A DNA stretch of 64,000 bases. Origin: Lysobacterales bacterium (lineage in GTDB: Bacteria; Pseudomonadota; Gammaproteobacteria; Xanthomonadales; Xanthomonadaceae). The position numbers and the translations under genes are program-made. The notes below the pieces were generated by a model. The model did no database searches. It was not told the origin of the DNA and was given only the letters and a program-made list of their open reading frames with translations. Shown here piece by piece: positions 50,079 to 58,917 of this stretch (the first letter of the stretch is position 1; each line of letters opens with the position of its first letter). The stretch covers positions 45,328-109,327 of the forward strand of contig JAGRJY010000179.1 of the NCBI GenBank assembly GCA_020442465.1, written 5' to 3'.

Positions 50079-50409
50079 TACGCGGCGGCCCGCCGACGAT
50101 GCGTCGGCCGAAGGCTGGATGGAAGCGGATCGGCAAGCGTTGCGGGCGGCGTTGCCGGCGTTGGGAGCGTCCGCTCCTTTGCGTACACGTCTGGCCGCGC
50201 AGATGCGCGAGCAGGCGGGAACCATGACCTCGCCCGGCCTTTGGTCGCTCATCGGCGGCTGGCGCCTGCTCGGCCCCAGCCTGGCCTTCGGCCTGCTCGT
50301 CGGCATCTCGGCACACGCGCTGGACCCCCAGCCCACCGCGTCGATCGACGAGTGGGAGCTGCTGGAGGCCGCACAGCTCGGTTCGCCCTGGCAGGAGATC
50401 CAGGATTGA
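50068..50409 (+). CDS. Small membrane protein, probable anti-sigma factor (CnrY-like position)
   Basis: A 113-residue protein with a soluble N-terminal half (residues 1-60) and one membrane helix (GPSLAFGLLVGISAHAL). No zinc-binding HxxxCxxC motif is present. Overlap with the sigma gene and with the following periplasmic protein suggests an anti-sigma factor, like CnrY of the nickel/cobalt system. This rests on gene order and topology, not on sequence match. Confidence 0.6.
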   Translation: MNSDTRRPADDASAEGWMEADRQALRAALPALGASAPLRTRLAAQMREQAGTMTSPGLWSLIGGWRLLGPSLAFGLLVGISAHALDPQPTASIDEWELLEAAQLGSPWQEIQD

Positions 50410-50924
50410 ATACCTTGCCTCGCTCGATCCGCTGGTTGCTCGGTGTGCTGATCGCCTGCAACGTGGCCTTGATCAGCTTCATCGTGCTGATGATCTGGGC
50501 ACGCACACATGGCCCGGTGGTGGGGACGGAGTCCGGGTGGCAGACGCCGCCACCGGGCTGGCTGCAGGAGTCGGTGCCACCGGAGCGCCAAGGTGAAGTC
50601 GCCGAGGTGCTCTACCGTCACCGCGTGGCCTTCCGCGATCGCGTGCTCGAGGTGCGTGCCGCCCGGCAGAATCTTGCCCGACTGCTGGCCGACCCCGCGT
50701 TGACCCGCGAGCAGCTGGAGGAAGGTTTTGCCCGGTTGCGACGGGCCGACCAGGCGTCGTCGGAGCAGGCGCACGCCACCTTGAGTGAAGTGCTGATCGA
50801 TCTGCGTCCGGCCGAACGCATGCGCGTCGTGCGCCAGATGATGATGCGCCAGCAGCAGGGGCCGCGCCGCGGTCGACCGGACCCGCGTACCGATGCCCGG
50901 GACGATCGTCGTCCCACCCAGTAG
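50406..50924 (+). CDS. Membrane-anchored periplasmic sensor, CnrX/Spy/ZraP-like
   Basis: A 172-residue protein. An N-terminal membrane anchor (LLGVLIACNVALISFIVLMIW) is followed by a helical periplasmic part with the heavy-metal-sensor-like pattern PERQGEVAEVLYRHR, LADPALTREQLEEGFARLR and LRPAERMRVVRQMMMR. The tail is rich in Gln, Arg and Pro. The start is TTG 50406, overlapping the previous stop, with AGGAG upstream. By analogy with CnrX it would sense a periplasmic signal and control the sigma factor. Confidence 0.75.
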   Translation: MNTLPRSIRWLLGVLIACNVALISFIVLMIWARTHGPVVGTESGWQTPPPGWLQESVPPERQGEVAEVLYRHRVAFRDRVLEVRAARQNLARLLADPALTREQLEEGFARLRRADQASSEQAHATLSEVLIDLRPAERMRVVRQMMMRQQQGPRRGRPDPRTDARDDRRPTQ

Positions 50925-51054
50925 GCTCGGCCGAGCAGTCTCGCGGTCGGTTGCCTGCATCGGCGAGCAACGATCGCGATCCGGCGGCGTCTGCGCGGGA
51001 GTCGGGGCGACGGGTTGCCGCTGATCGTTCAGTGGGCGCTGCTATGCTTCGCTG

Positions 51055-52305
51055 ATGCCGCAACCCCACCCGTCCTTCTGGCGCCTCGCATTCCTGCTTG
51101 GTGCCCTGTCGATGTTCGGCCCGTTCGCCATCGATACGGTGTTTCCGGCCTTTCCAGTCATCGCCGCCGACTTCTCCGCCTCGCCGCTGGCGGTGCAGCA
51201 GACCATCACCGCCTACCTGGTGCCCTATGCCGTGATGAGTCTGGTGCACGGGCCGCTGTCCGACGTGTTCGGACGCAAGCCAGTCATCCTGGTCGGCGCC
51301 GCGCTGTTCATGCTGGCTTCGGTCGGCTGTGCGCTCGCCGACTCGCTGAACGCACTGTTGGTCTGGCGCGCCCTGCAGGGCATGAGCGCGGGGGCCGGGC
51401 AAATCGTGGGCCGCGCCATCATCCGCGACTGCGTGCAGGGCGACGAGGCGCAGCGGCTGATGGCGATGACATCGATGATCTTCACCGCCGCACCAGCCTT
51501 TGCACCGATAGCCGGGGGCTGGATACTGGCGCTGGGCGAGTGGCACCTGATCTTCTGGGCGCTGGCGGCGTTTGCCCTGCTGATCGTGGCCGCGACCGCC
51601 ACGCTGCTGCCGGAGACGCATCCTGAGGATGCGCGGGTGCGCTTTCGCTGGCGCGCGCTGCTGCACGACAACCTTGCCTTGTTGCGCAACCGTCAGCTGG
51701 TCCGGCTGGGGTTGGCGGGCGGGTTCAACTTTGCGTCGCTGTTCGTGTACGTGTCGTCTGCACCGGTGTTCGTGCTCGAGCACCTGCACCTCAATACGCA
51801 GCAGTTCGGGTGGTTCTTCGTGCCGATGATTGCCGGGATGAGCGTCGGCGCGATCATTTCTTCACGCATGGCAGGCCGCCTGCACGGCGACGAGGCCGTG
51901 CGCATCGGCTTCCTGCTCTCTGCCGCGGCCGCGCTGATCAACATCGCCACCAGCTGGCTGTTCGAGTGGGGCGCGCCGTGGGCCGTATTGCCGATCACCC
52001 TCAATGCCATGGGCATCGCCATCGTCTTTCCGGTGTTGATGCTGGCCATCCTCGACATGTATCCGCGCCAGCGTGGCGCGGCATCGTCGATGCAGCAGGT
52101 CACCGGCCTCGCGGTGAACACCCTGGTGGCGGGACTGCTGTCGCCGGCCGTCAGCCACCACCGCGGGGTGCTGGCGATGACGTCCGGCGCGCTGACACTG
52201 GTCGGCTGGGCACTCTGGCGCTCGTACCGGGTACGCGTGGTCGCCGAGCCCAGGCTGCCGGAGGGGGCCGAGGCCGTGGCGCTGGAACCGGCGGACCGAA
52301 TCTGA
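51055..52305 (+). CDS. Bcr/CflA-family multidrug efflux transporter (MFS)
   Basis: A 416-residue transporter with 12 predicted helices. Typical stretches: FGPFAIDTVFPAFPVIA in helix 1, motif A GPLSDVFGRKPVILVG and ALQGMSAGAGQIVGRAIIRD (in part). It is likely to export drugs or small sulfonamide/bicyclomycin-like compounds, but the substrate is not deducible. The gene is 130 bases from the preceding operon and 43 bases before the DUF2339 gene. Confidence 0.88.
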   Translation: MPQPHPSFWRLAFLLGALSMFGPFAIDTVFPAFPVIAADFSASPLAVQQTITAYLVPYAVMSLVHGPLSDVFGRKPVILVGAALFMLASVGCALADSLNALLVWRALQGMSAGAGQIVGRAIIRDCVQGDEAQRLMAMTSMIFTAAPAFAPIAGGWILALGEWHLIFWALAAFALLIVAATATLLPETHPEDARVRFRWRALLHDNLALLRNRQLVRLGLAGGFNFASLFVYVSSAPVFVLEHLHLNTQQFGWFFVPMIAGMSVGAIISSRMAGRLHGDEAVRIGFLLSAAAALINIATSWLFEWGAPWAVLPITLNAMGIAIVFPVLMLAILDMYPRQRGAASSMQQVTGLAVNTLVAGLLSPAVSHHRGVLAMTSGALTLVGWALWRSYRVRVVAEPRLPEGAEAVALEPADRI

Positions 52306-52348
52306 GCAAGATGTGCGGGTGGACCACCCGCTTCGGGAGTGAGCACGC

Positions 52349-55099
52349 ATGACATTCGTGTGGATCATCGTGGGTGCGTTTGTCGGTGCGATCGTGAGCA
52401 ATGGCGACCTGCCGGGATTCATCTTCGGCGGCCTGCTCGGGTGGCTGTTTGCACGGCAGGGCAAACTCGACCTGCGTCTGCGGCAGATCGAACGGCAGTC
52501 CCGCGTCGAGTCCGTGCGCCAGGCTGCCGCGACGGCGCCGAGGGAGGCTCCCGCCTCTGCAGCGCAACCGGCCGCGCGACCGCCGGACGAGGCCTCCGCG
52601 ATTGTTGAGGCAGCGCCGCAGCCGGCAGCTTCCGAGGCCGTGGCGGCGCGGGCCGAGGCCGCCAGCGAGACTCCGTCGGAAACGTCGTCGGAAGTGCCGC
52701 CGAGCATTCCACCGTCGCGGGCGTCCGAGCGCGATCCCTGGGAGCCCGCGGCCGCGCGGGTCGCTGCGGCCGAAGCGGTGCCGCAACGCCCGGTGATCAA
52801 GCCACCGGAAGGGTCGGACTTCGTCCAGCGCGGCGTCGAATGGCTCAAGCGCTGGTTCACCGAGGGCAACGTGCCGGTGAAACTCGGTGTTCCGGTGCTG
52901 TTCTTCGGCGTTGCGTACTTCCTGCGCTACGCCGCCTCGCAGGGCTGGGTCGAATTCACCCCGGAACGGCGCGCCGCCTCGGTGGCAATCGCCGGCGTCG
53001 CGGCGCTGATATTCGCCTGGCGCCAGCGCCAGCGGCAGCGGGTGTTCTCGCTCAGTCTGCAGGGCGGGGCGCTGGGCATCCTGTTGCTGGATGTCTTCGC
53101 CTCGTTCCGCTACGAACTCGTGCCAGCGCTGCCTGCATTCGTCATGGTGCTGGTGCTGGTGGTCGGCTGCGGCGTGCTGGCGGTGCTGCAGAACGCGATT
53201 GCCCTGGCGGTGCTCGGTATTGCCGGCGGTTTCCTGGCGCCGGTGCTGATTTCCACCGGTAGCGGGAATCACGTCGCCCTGTTCAGCTACTACGCGGTGC
53301 TCAATGCCATGGTGCTGGCCGTGGCCTGGGTGCGGCCCTGGCGCGTGTTGAATCTGCTCGGATTCGCGTTCACCTTCGTGATCAGCTCGATGTGGGGGTG
53401 GCGCTACTACCAGCCGCAGCACTTTGCGACCACTGAGCCTTTCCTGATCCTGTTTTTCCTGTTCTACGTCGCGATCAGCGTGCTGTATGCGCTGCGCCGC
53501 GAGCAGGCAGGCAAAGGCATCGTCGACGGCAGCCTCGTGTTCGGGGTGCCACTGGTGGCATTCGGGCTGCAATCCGGGCTGTTGTACGAGCGACCGATGG
53601 CGCTGGCGATGTCGGCGCTGATCGCGTCGGGGCTGTACGCCACGCTGGCGTGGTCCTTGCGCAGCCGGGCGTCGCTGCAGACGCTGGTCATGGCCTTCGT
53701 AGCATTGGCCGCGGGCTTCGCCACGATTTCGGTGCCGCTGGCGCTGGATGCCGACCTCACTGCGGCGGTGTGGGCGATCGAGGGCGCCGGCGTGTTCTGG
53801 CTGAGCCTGCGCCAGGGCTCGGTGGTGCAGCGCGTCGCTGCGCTGGCCTTGATGGCGGTCGGGCTGTGCGCCTGGTTCCTGGCCTTGGTCGACGCCCAGG
53901 ACGGCACGCTGATGCGCAATGCGGTGTTCTGGGCCGGCCTGATCCAGGCTTGTGCGCTGGGCTTTGCCGCGTGGTGCTGGCAGGCCAGCGGCCGCAGCGG
54001 GCCGCTGGCTCCGGTGCTGCTCGGCGTCGGCGCGGTCGTGTGGTCGATCACCCTGATTCACGAAGTGGACGAGCATGTGGTGTACGGCTGGCGGCGCGCT
54101 GCCTCGATCTACGCCTGGGCGGGCAGCTTCCTGGCCTGGGCCCTGATCGCCCGACGCAAGCACTGGTCGCAGCTCGGCTTCGTCGCCGTGCTGGCGCTCG
54201 TGCTGTCGTTGCCATGGGTGCTGACTGGCTTCGGTCACCGCATGCTGGAAGGGCGGGAGGCTTTGGCCTGGCTGGCCTGGATCGGCTCTGCATTCGTCGC
54301 TCTGACGGCACTCCGGGAGCCGCGGGCGCGCGGCCTGTCGTGGGCGCATGTCAGCGTGCTGTTCGCCGTGGCCGCCTTGGTCTCGCACGAAGGCTACGAA
54401 TGGCTTCGCGACGCCGGCTATCAGCACACCGCCTGGGGCATGGTCTGCTGGATGCTTCCGCTGCTGTTCATGCTGCACGCCAGTGAGCGCTGGCCGCGTT
54501 TCGGAACGCCTTTGCAGGGGTGGTTTCCGGGCTACCGTCTGCGGTGGCAGATTCCGGCCGGCCTGTTGTTGATCGCGCTTTGGGTGATCAGCCTCGGCCA
54601 TTCCGGCGATGCCACGCCCCTGCCGTACGTCACTTTGTTCAATCCGCTCGAACTGACCCAGCTCGCCTGCGTGCTGGTGGTGTATCTGCTGGCCTCGGCC
54701 CGCGTCGAGCAGGCTCCGTTGCGCCTGGGTGTCGCGATCGTGCTGTGGGTCTGGCTCAGCTATCTCACGGCGCGCAGCGTGCACCACTACCTCGACCTGC
54801 CCTGGGACAGCCGCCTGTGGCAAACGGCGTCGCTGCAAATGGCGTTGACCCTGCTGTGGGGCCTGCTCGGCGCGAGCGCCTGGGTGATCGGCTCGCGACG
54901 TGTCATGCGTCCGGTCTGGATTGCGGGTGCCGCACTGCTCGCCCTGGTGCTGGTCAAGCTCGTTCTGATCGACCGGCGCTACATGGGCGACATGGCGGGC
55001 ATCGTCTCCGTCCTCGCGTTCGGAGCCATGCTTGTGGTCGTGGGCTACCTGGCCCCGTCGCCACCGTCGAAGAAGGAGCAAGCGAATGAACCGGAGTAG
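52349..55099 (+). CDS. DUF2339 large multi-spanning membrane protein
   Basis: A 916-residue protein. Residues 1-30 contain a membrane helix, then a low-complexity Ala/Pro/Glu segment (about 40-145), and from 165 to the end more than 20 hydrophobic helices. The first core motif is VPVKLGVPVLFFGVAYFLRYA (given as GVPVLFFGVAYFLRYA). Function of the family is unknown. It overlaps the DUF3999 gene by 14 bases; the pair recurs in other proteobacteria as far as I remember. Confidence 0.85.
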   Translation: MTFVWIIVGAFVGAIVSNGDLPGFIFGGLLGWLFARQGKLDLRLRQIERQSRVESVRQAAATAPREAPASAAQPAARPPDEASAIVEAAPQPAASEAVAARAEAASETPSETSSEVPPSIPPSRASERDPWEPAAARVAAAEAVPQRPVIKPPEGSDFVQRGVEWLKRWFTEGNVPVKLGVPVLFFGVAYFLRYAASQGWVEFTPERRAASVAIAGVAALIFAWRQRQRQRVFSLSLQGGALGILLLDVFASFRYELVPALPAFVMVLVLVVGCGVLAVLQNAIALAVLGIAGGFLAPVLISTGSGNHVALFSYYAVLNAMVLAVAWVRPWRVLNLLGFAFTFVISSMWGWRYYQPQHFATTEPFLILFFLFYVAISVLYALRREQAGKGIVDGSLVFGVPLVAFGLQSGLLYERPMALAMSALIASGLYATLAWSLRSRASLQTLVMAFVALAAGFATISVPLALDADLTAAVWAIEGAGVFWLSLRQGSVVQRVAALALMAVGLCAWFLALVDAQDGTLMRNAVFWAGLIQACALGFAAWCWQASGRSGPLAPVLLGVGAVVWSITLIHEVDEHVVYGWRRAASIYAWAGSFLAWALIARRKHWSQLGFVAVLALVLSLPWVLTGFGHRMLEGREALAWLAWIGSAFVALTALREPRARGLSWAHVSVLFAVAALVSHEGYEWLRDAGYQHTAWGMVCWMLPLLFMLHASERWPRFGTPLQGWFPGYRLRWQIPAGLLLIALWVISLGHSGDATPLPYVTLFNPLELTQLACVLVVYLLASARVEQAPLRLGVAIVLWVWLSYLTARSVHHYLDLPWDSRLWQTASLQMALTLLWGLLGASAWVIGSRRVMRPVWIAGAALLALVLVKLVLIDRRYMGDMAGIVSVLAFGAMLVVVGYLAPSPPSKKEQANEPE

Positions 55100-56414
55100 G
55101 GGTTCAGTCCTGCTCGCCTGCGTACTGGCGAGCGTGAGTGGCCGTGCCGCGGCCTACGACTGGCAATGGCCGATCGAGCTGGAGCAATCCGATGCGACCC
55201 TGCACAGGATTTCCCTCGATGCCGACCTGTACAGCTTCCTTCGTGATCCCGCGCTCGGCGACCTGGAGGTCTGCGATGCCCACGGTGCGCTGGTGCCGAG
55301 TGTGCTGGTGCAGGCGAGCGCCGATTCCTCCAGTTCGCGTCACTGGGAGCACGTCGTCGCGTTTCCGCTTCCCGACGCCGCCGAGCCCGATCCCGGCGCG
55401 CTGCAGGCACTGATCACGCGTTCGGTGGCAGACGAGCAACTGCGCGTCGAGGTGCGCGGTGCCGGTCCGTCTGCCGAGCCGGCAGCCCAGCAATGGCTGA
55501 TGGACCTCGGCGACGCGCATCCCTCCGCCGACCAGGTTCGCATCGACCTGGACGCCGGCGGCGTCGAGTCATGGTCGGCGAAACTGAGTGTGGAGCAGAG
55601 TGCGGACCTGCAGGCTTGGCGCTCAGCCGGTCGCGACATCCAGCTGTATCGGGTGACCCACGAAGGGCACCGACTGGAAGCCTTGTCGGCCGAACTGCCC
55701 GGTGCCACATCACGCTATCTGCGAGTGCGCATGGATCAGGCAAGCGGTCCGGCGACCCTGTCCTTCGACGTGCGCCGGTCGCAGCGCACGACCGTGCCCG
55801 GGGAAACCCACGAGATCACCTTGAGTGCGGCGCGCAAGGAGCAGGGCGGCTGGACCTATGAGCTGCCCGGCCGCTTGCGAGTCGAGGCATGGTCGCTCGA
55901 CTGGGGTGACCAGACCTGGCTTGCCGACGCGACCCTGAGCAGCCGCGCGACGCCGGAGTCGGCCTGGCAGCAGCGCGATCGCGGGGACAGCTACCGATTG
56001 CGCATCGCCGATGCCTGGCGTTCACCGTCCTGGAGCTCATTTCCGGCCGCGCGGCAGCCGCAGTGGCAGGTGGTGCTGCAGCCGGCGCCCGCCGTGCCGC
56101 CGCGGTTGAAGCTGAGGCTGACCCGCGACTATCTCGACTTCGTTGCAAGCGGGACACCGCCGTTCCGTCTCGTCGCGGGCAGCGACAGCCAACGTCGCGT
56201 CGACGCACCGCGGCGCGTGCGCGCACTCGCCGGCACGCAGCAAGGTGCTGCCCGGCTGGGCGCGCGCCAACCGGCCGCCGACGACGTTCGCGAGGTGGTG
56301 AGGGTGCCGCCCAAGGACTACTCGCGTTGGCTGCTTTGGGGCGCCCTGGTCATCGGTGCCCTGCTGGTGCTCGGCATGGTCCGGCAGGTGCTGCGCGAGC
56401 AGCGGCCGGGCTGA
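55086..56414 (+). CDS. DUF3999 exported protein
   Basis: A 442-residue protein with a signal peptide (GSVLLACVLASVSGRAAA), a large beta-rich periplasmic region (about residues 25-395) and one C-terminal membrane helix (LLWGALVIGALLVLGMV). It fits DUF3999 partners of DUF2339 proteins: a periplasmic domain anchored beside a multi-spanning protein. A role in polysaccharide or envelope export is possible but only a guess. Confidence 0.8.
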   Translation: MNRSRGSVLLACVLASVSGRAAAYDWQWPIELEQSDATLHRISLDADLYSFLRDPALGDLEVCDAHGALVPSVLVQASADSSSSRHWEHVVAFPLPDAAEPDPGALQALITRSVADEQLRVEVRGAGPSAEPAAQQWLMDLGDAHPSADQVRIDLDAGGVESWSAKLSVEQSADLQAWRSAGRDIQLYRVTHEGHRLEALSAELPGATSRYLRVRMDQASGPATLSFDVRRSQRTTVPGETHEITLSAARKEQGGWTYELPGRLRVEAWSLDWGDQTWLADATLSSRATPESAWQQRDRGDSYRLRIADAWRSPSWSSFPAARQPQWQVVLQPAPAVPPRLKLRLTRDYLDFVASGTPPFRLVAGSDSQRRVDAPRRVRALAGTQQGAARLGARQPAADDVREVVRVPPKDYSRWLLWGALVIGALLVLGMVRQVLREQRPG

Positions 56415-56634
56415 GGCTGCGGATCCTTCCGCACACCGAATCGGCACTCGGTCGATTGCGTCGGCGGGCGGCCGCATCGCCCGGCTGCGACCAAGCAGTT
56501 CCGCCAATGACAGTCCGGGAAATGAGCGTCGGCCCCGCGCGTCTGCGCCGTGCGGGCTCTGGGCGAGGGGGCAGGTTGATGTGAAGCCGCCTGCTAGACT
56601 CCACCCATCGTTTGGCCAATTCCGGAGCCAGAGG

Positions 56635-57276
56635 ATGCGGAGCTGGATGCGCGTGTTGCCGTTCCTCATGCTGTGGGCGAGCGGCGTCGGCGGTGCAGAG
56701 CTGCATGTCAGCGTCCACGACGCGCAAGGTCAGCCGGTGGCTGACGCCGTGATCAGCCTGGATCGCGACGGATTCAGCGGCAACGTGTCTGCCGTGGCGC
56801 AGACCCACGTCATCGATCAGCGCGACGAAACTTTCATCCCCTATGTCCAGACGTTCCGGACCCACGATCGCGTGGTGTTTCTCAACAGCGATCGTACCCG
56901 GCACCACGTCTATTCGTTCTCCCCCTTGAAGCCCTTCGAGACCGTTCTGTCGCCGGGCGAGTCGTCAGAGCCGCTGTCGTTGGACAAGCCGGGCATCATC
57001 GCCGTCGGCTGCAACATCCACGATCGCATGATCGCGTACTTGCATGTGTCCGATGCGTGGCGCGTTGAGACGACCTCTGAACGAGGCGTCGCCGCCTTTG
57101 CAGCACTGCCGATGGAAACCTTGCGCGTGTCGGTGTGGCACCCGCGGCTTCTGTCGGAGGGTGTGGCGCTGGCTCGCGAAGTGGCGCTGGGGCCCGAGCC
57201 CGCGACCGTCGATTTCGAGATCCGTCTCGCACCCGATCCGCGTCATCGCAAGGACCGCGAGCGGTCGGTCTACTGA
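56635..57276 (+). CDS. Secreted cupredoxin-like protein (methylamine-utilisation type)
   Basis: A 213-residue protein with a signal peptide (residues 1-21). The plastocyanin-like core carries a complete set of type 1 copper ligands: His91 (RHHVYSFSP), Cys126, His129 and Met132 (GCNIHDRM). Cys-x2-His-x2-Met is the amicyanin spacing. The Cys region is preceded by the SPGESSEPLSLDKPG hairpin, and a beta-rich region of about 75 residues follows. GGAGCCAGAGG precedes the ATG at 56635. The next gene is an outer-membrane protein. Confidence 0.85.
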   Translation: MRSWMRVLPFLMLWASGVGGAELHVSVHDAQGQPVADAVISLDRDGFSGNVSAVAQTHVIDQRDETFIPYVQTFRTHDRVVFLNSDRTRHHVYSFSPLKPFETVLSPGESSEPLSLDKPGIIAVGCNIHDRMIAYLHVSDAWRVETTSERGVAAFAALPMETLRVSVWHPRLLSEGVALAREVALGPEPATVDFEIRLAPDPRHRKDRERSVY

Positions 57277-57452
57277 ACGCCTGACTACGTCGCCCAAGCC
57301 GATCCTGGCTGCGTCCGGCGTGCTCGCCAACCTGAACATGCCGTTCCGCTACCACGCGGACCAGGGCTGCCGCGCATGCGTTGTCCGCTATGGCATGATG
57401 GACATCGAATCGCCGGCCCATGTCGCGCGATCGGATCACGAAGACGACAGCC

Positions 57453-58691
57453 ATGCGCAAGCCGGCCTTGCCACACGCGTTGATGCGGGCTGCCCTGCTG
57501 GGCATGGGCCTGCTCGCACCCGTCACGGCGCCTCGCTGCCAGGACCTTGGCTTCCACGGCTACGCCGACGCACGAATTCTGGACGGGCCGTCGGAGCGAT
57601 CCTGGATCGAGGGTGGCTTCGGCAAGCTGCGCGGCGGTGCTGGTGGTGCGCCTGTGCAGTTCGCAGGCGCCGTCCAGGCCGTGGCCCAACTCTCTCCAGC
57701 CGTGCTCGCTACCGGGACGTTGCAGTGGGATCAACAAGACGGGAGCGGTCTGGAAGTTCAGGAGGCCTATCTTCGATATCGCCCAGTCTCGACGACACCC
57801 AATCGATGGTCGCTGCGGTTGGGCAGCTTCTTTCCGCCCTTGTCGTTGGAGAACGACGGTCCGGGCTGGACCAGCCCGTATACCTTGACCCCTTCCGCCA
57901 TCAACAGCTGGGTCGGTGAGGAGGTACGCACCACCGGTATCGACTGGCGCGTCGAGCACCGCATGCACGGCGGCTTCTGGGCGGGCGGCGTCGGCGCATT
58001 CATCGGCAACGATCCGGCCGGGGAGCTGATGGCTGCGCGTGGCTGGTCGCTGAGTGATCGGGTCTATGGTCTGAACGCGCTGATTCGTGAACCCGACGCA
58101 GCAGCCAGGGACGCGCCGCCCCCACGACGATTCGACCCTTTCGTTGAAGTGGACGATCGAGTCGGATTTTTTCTTCATGCCTCCGCGCACGGCCGTGGCG
58201 GAGGAAGCCTGCGATTGCTCTACTACGACAATCGTGCTGATCCGTCGAGCTCATACACCGAGCGCGGTCATCGAATCTTTTCCTGGCACACCCGGTTCGG
58301 CGGTCTTGGCGCGGATCTGTTCCGCGATGAGTGGCGGTGGATGGCTCAGCTCATGTACGGCGACACGGAATTCGAACCCAGCGAGCAGTTCTACAGCACC
58401 ACCCGGTTCTGGTCGGGCTACCTGCTTTGCGCGCGCGAGTACGGCAGGTGGCGACCAGCGGTTCGTCTCGACGTGTTCGGAACCGACGAGCAGCCCAGCA
58501 ACGACAGCCCCGCGCAGAACGAGCATGGTCGCGCACTGACGTTGGCGCTCAACTGGCGTCCGCAGCCCGATTGGCGGCTTTCTGCGGAATGGCTTGCCGT
58601 CGACAGCTCGCGGACATCCCGCCGTGAGTTGGGGTTCGGCGAGCGCCAGCGCGACTACCAGGTGCAGTTGAGCGTGCGCCGACTGTTCTGA
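57453..58691 (+). CDS. Predicted outer-membrane beta-barrel protein
   Basis: A 412-residue protein with a signal peptide (MRAALLGMGLLAPVTAPRCQ) and many alternating aromatic beta-strands, for example WSLRLGSFFPPLS and SLRLLYYDNR, ending in a Phe (SVRRLF), the usual outer-membrane assembly signal. Its family is not recognised; porin-like or adhesin-like functions are possible. ATG 57453 is preferred over ATG 57420. It converges on the M36-like protease gene; the 226-base gap between them has no clear terminator or gene. Confidence 0.75.
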   Translation: MRKPALPHALMRAALLGMGLLAPVTAPRCQDLGFHGYADARILDGPSERSWIEGGFGKLRGGAGGAPVQFAGAVQAVAQLSPAVLATGTLQWDQQDGSGLEVQEAYLRYRPVSTTPNRWSLRLGSFFPPLSLENDGPGWTSPYTLTPSAINSWVGEEVRTTGIDWRVEHRMHGGFWAGGVGAFIGNDPAGELMAARGWSLSDRVYGLNALIREPDAAARDAPPPRRFDPFVEVDDRVGFFLHASAHGRGGGSLRLLYYDNRADPSSSYTERGHRIFSWHTRFGGLGADLFRDEWRWMAQLMYGDTEFEPSEQFYSTTRFWSGYLLCAREYGRWRPAVRLDVFGTDEQPSNDSPAQNEHGRALTLALNWRPQPDWRLSAEWLAVDSSRTSRRELGFGERQRDYQVQLSVRRLF

Positions 58692-58917
58692 GTTTGCCGG
58701 CTCGGCACACCCCGAAGCGCGTCGAGGCGCGCGCCGACAGTCGGTCCAGCGACGATGTTCGCTGTGCGATCTCGGCCATCCTGGCCGAGTGCCCCGACTT
58801 GGGGGCGGGGTGGTCTGACGCAGACTGCGCTGAAGCTGCCGTGCCGAGGCTTCGCAGCGCCCGCGACGGAGCCGCACAGGGCCCCGCCGCGGGTGCGGTC
58901 AGTGTGCCTGCAGAGGC

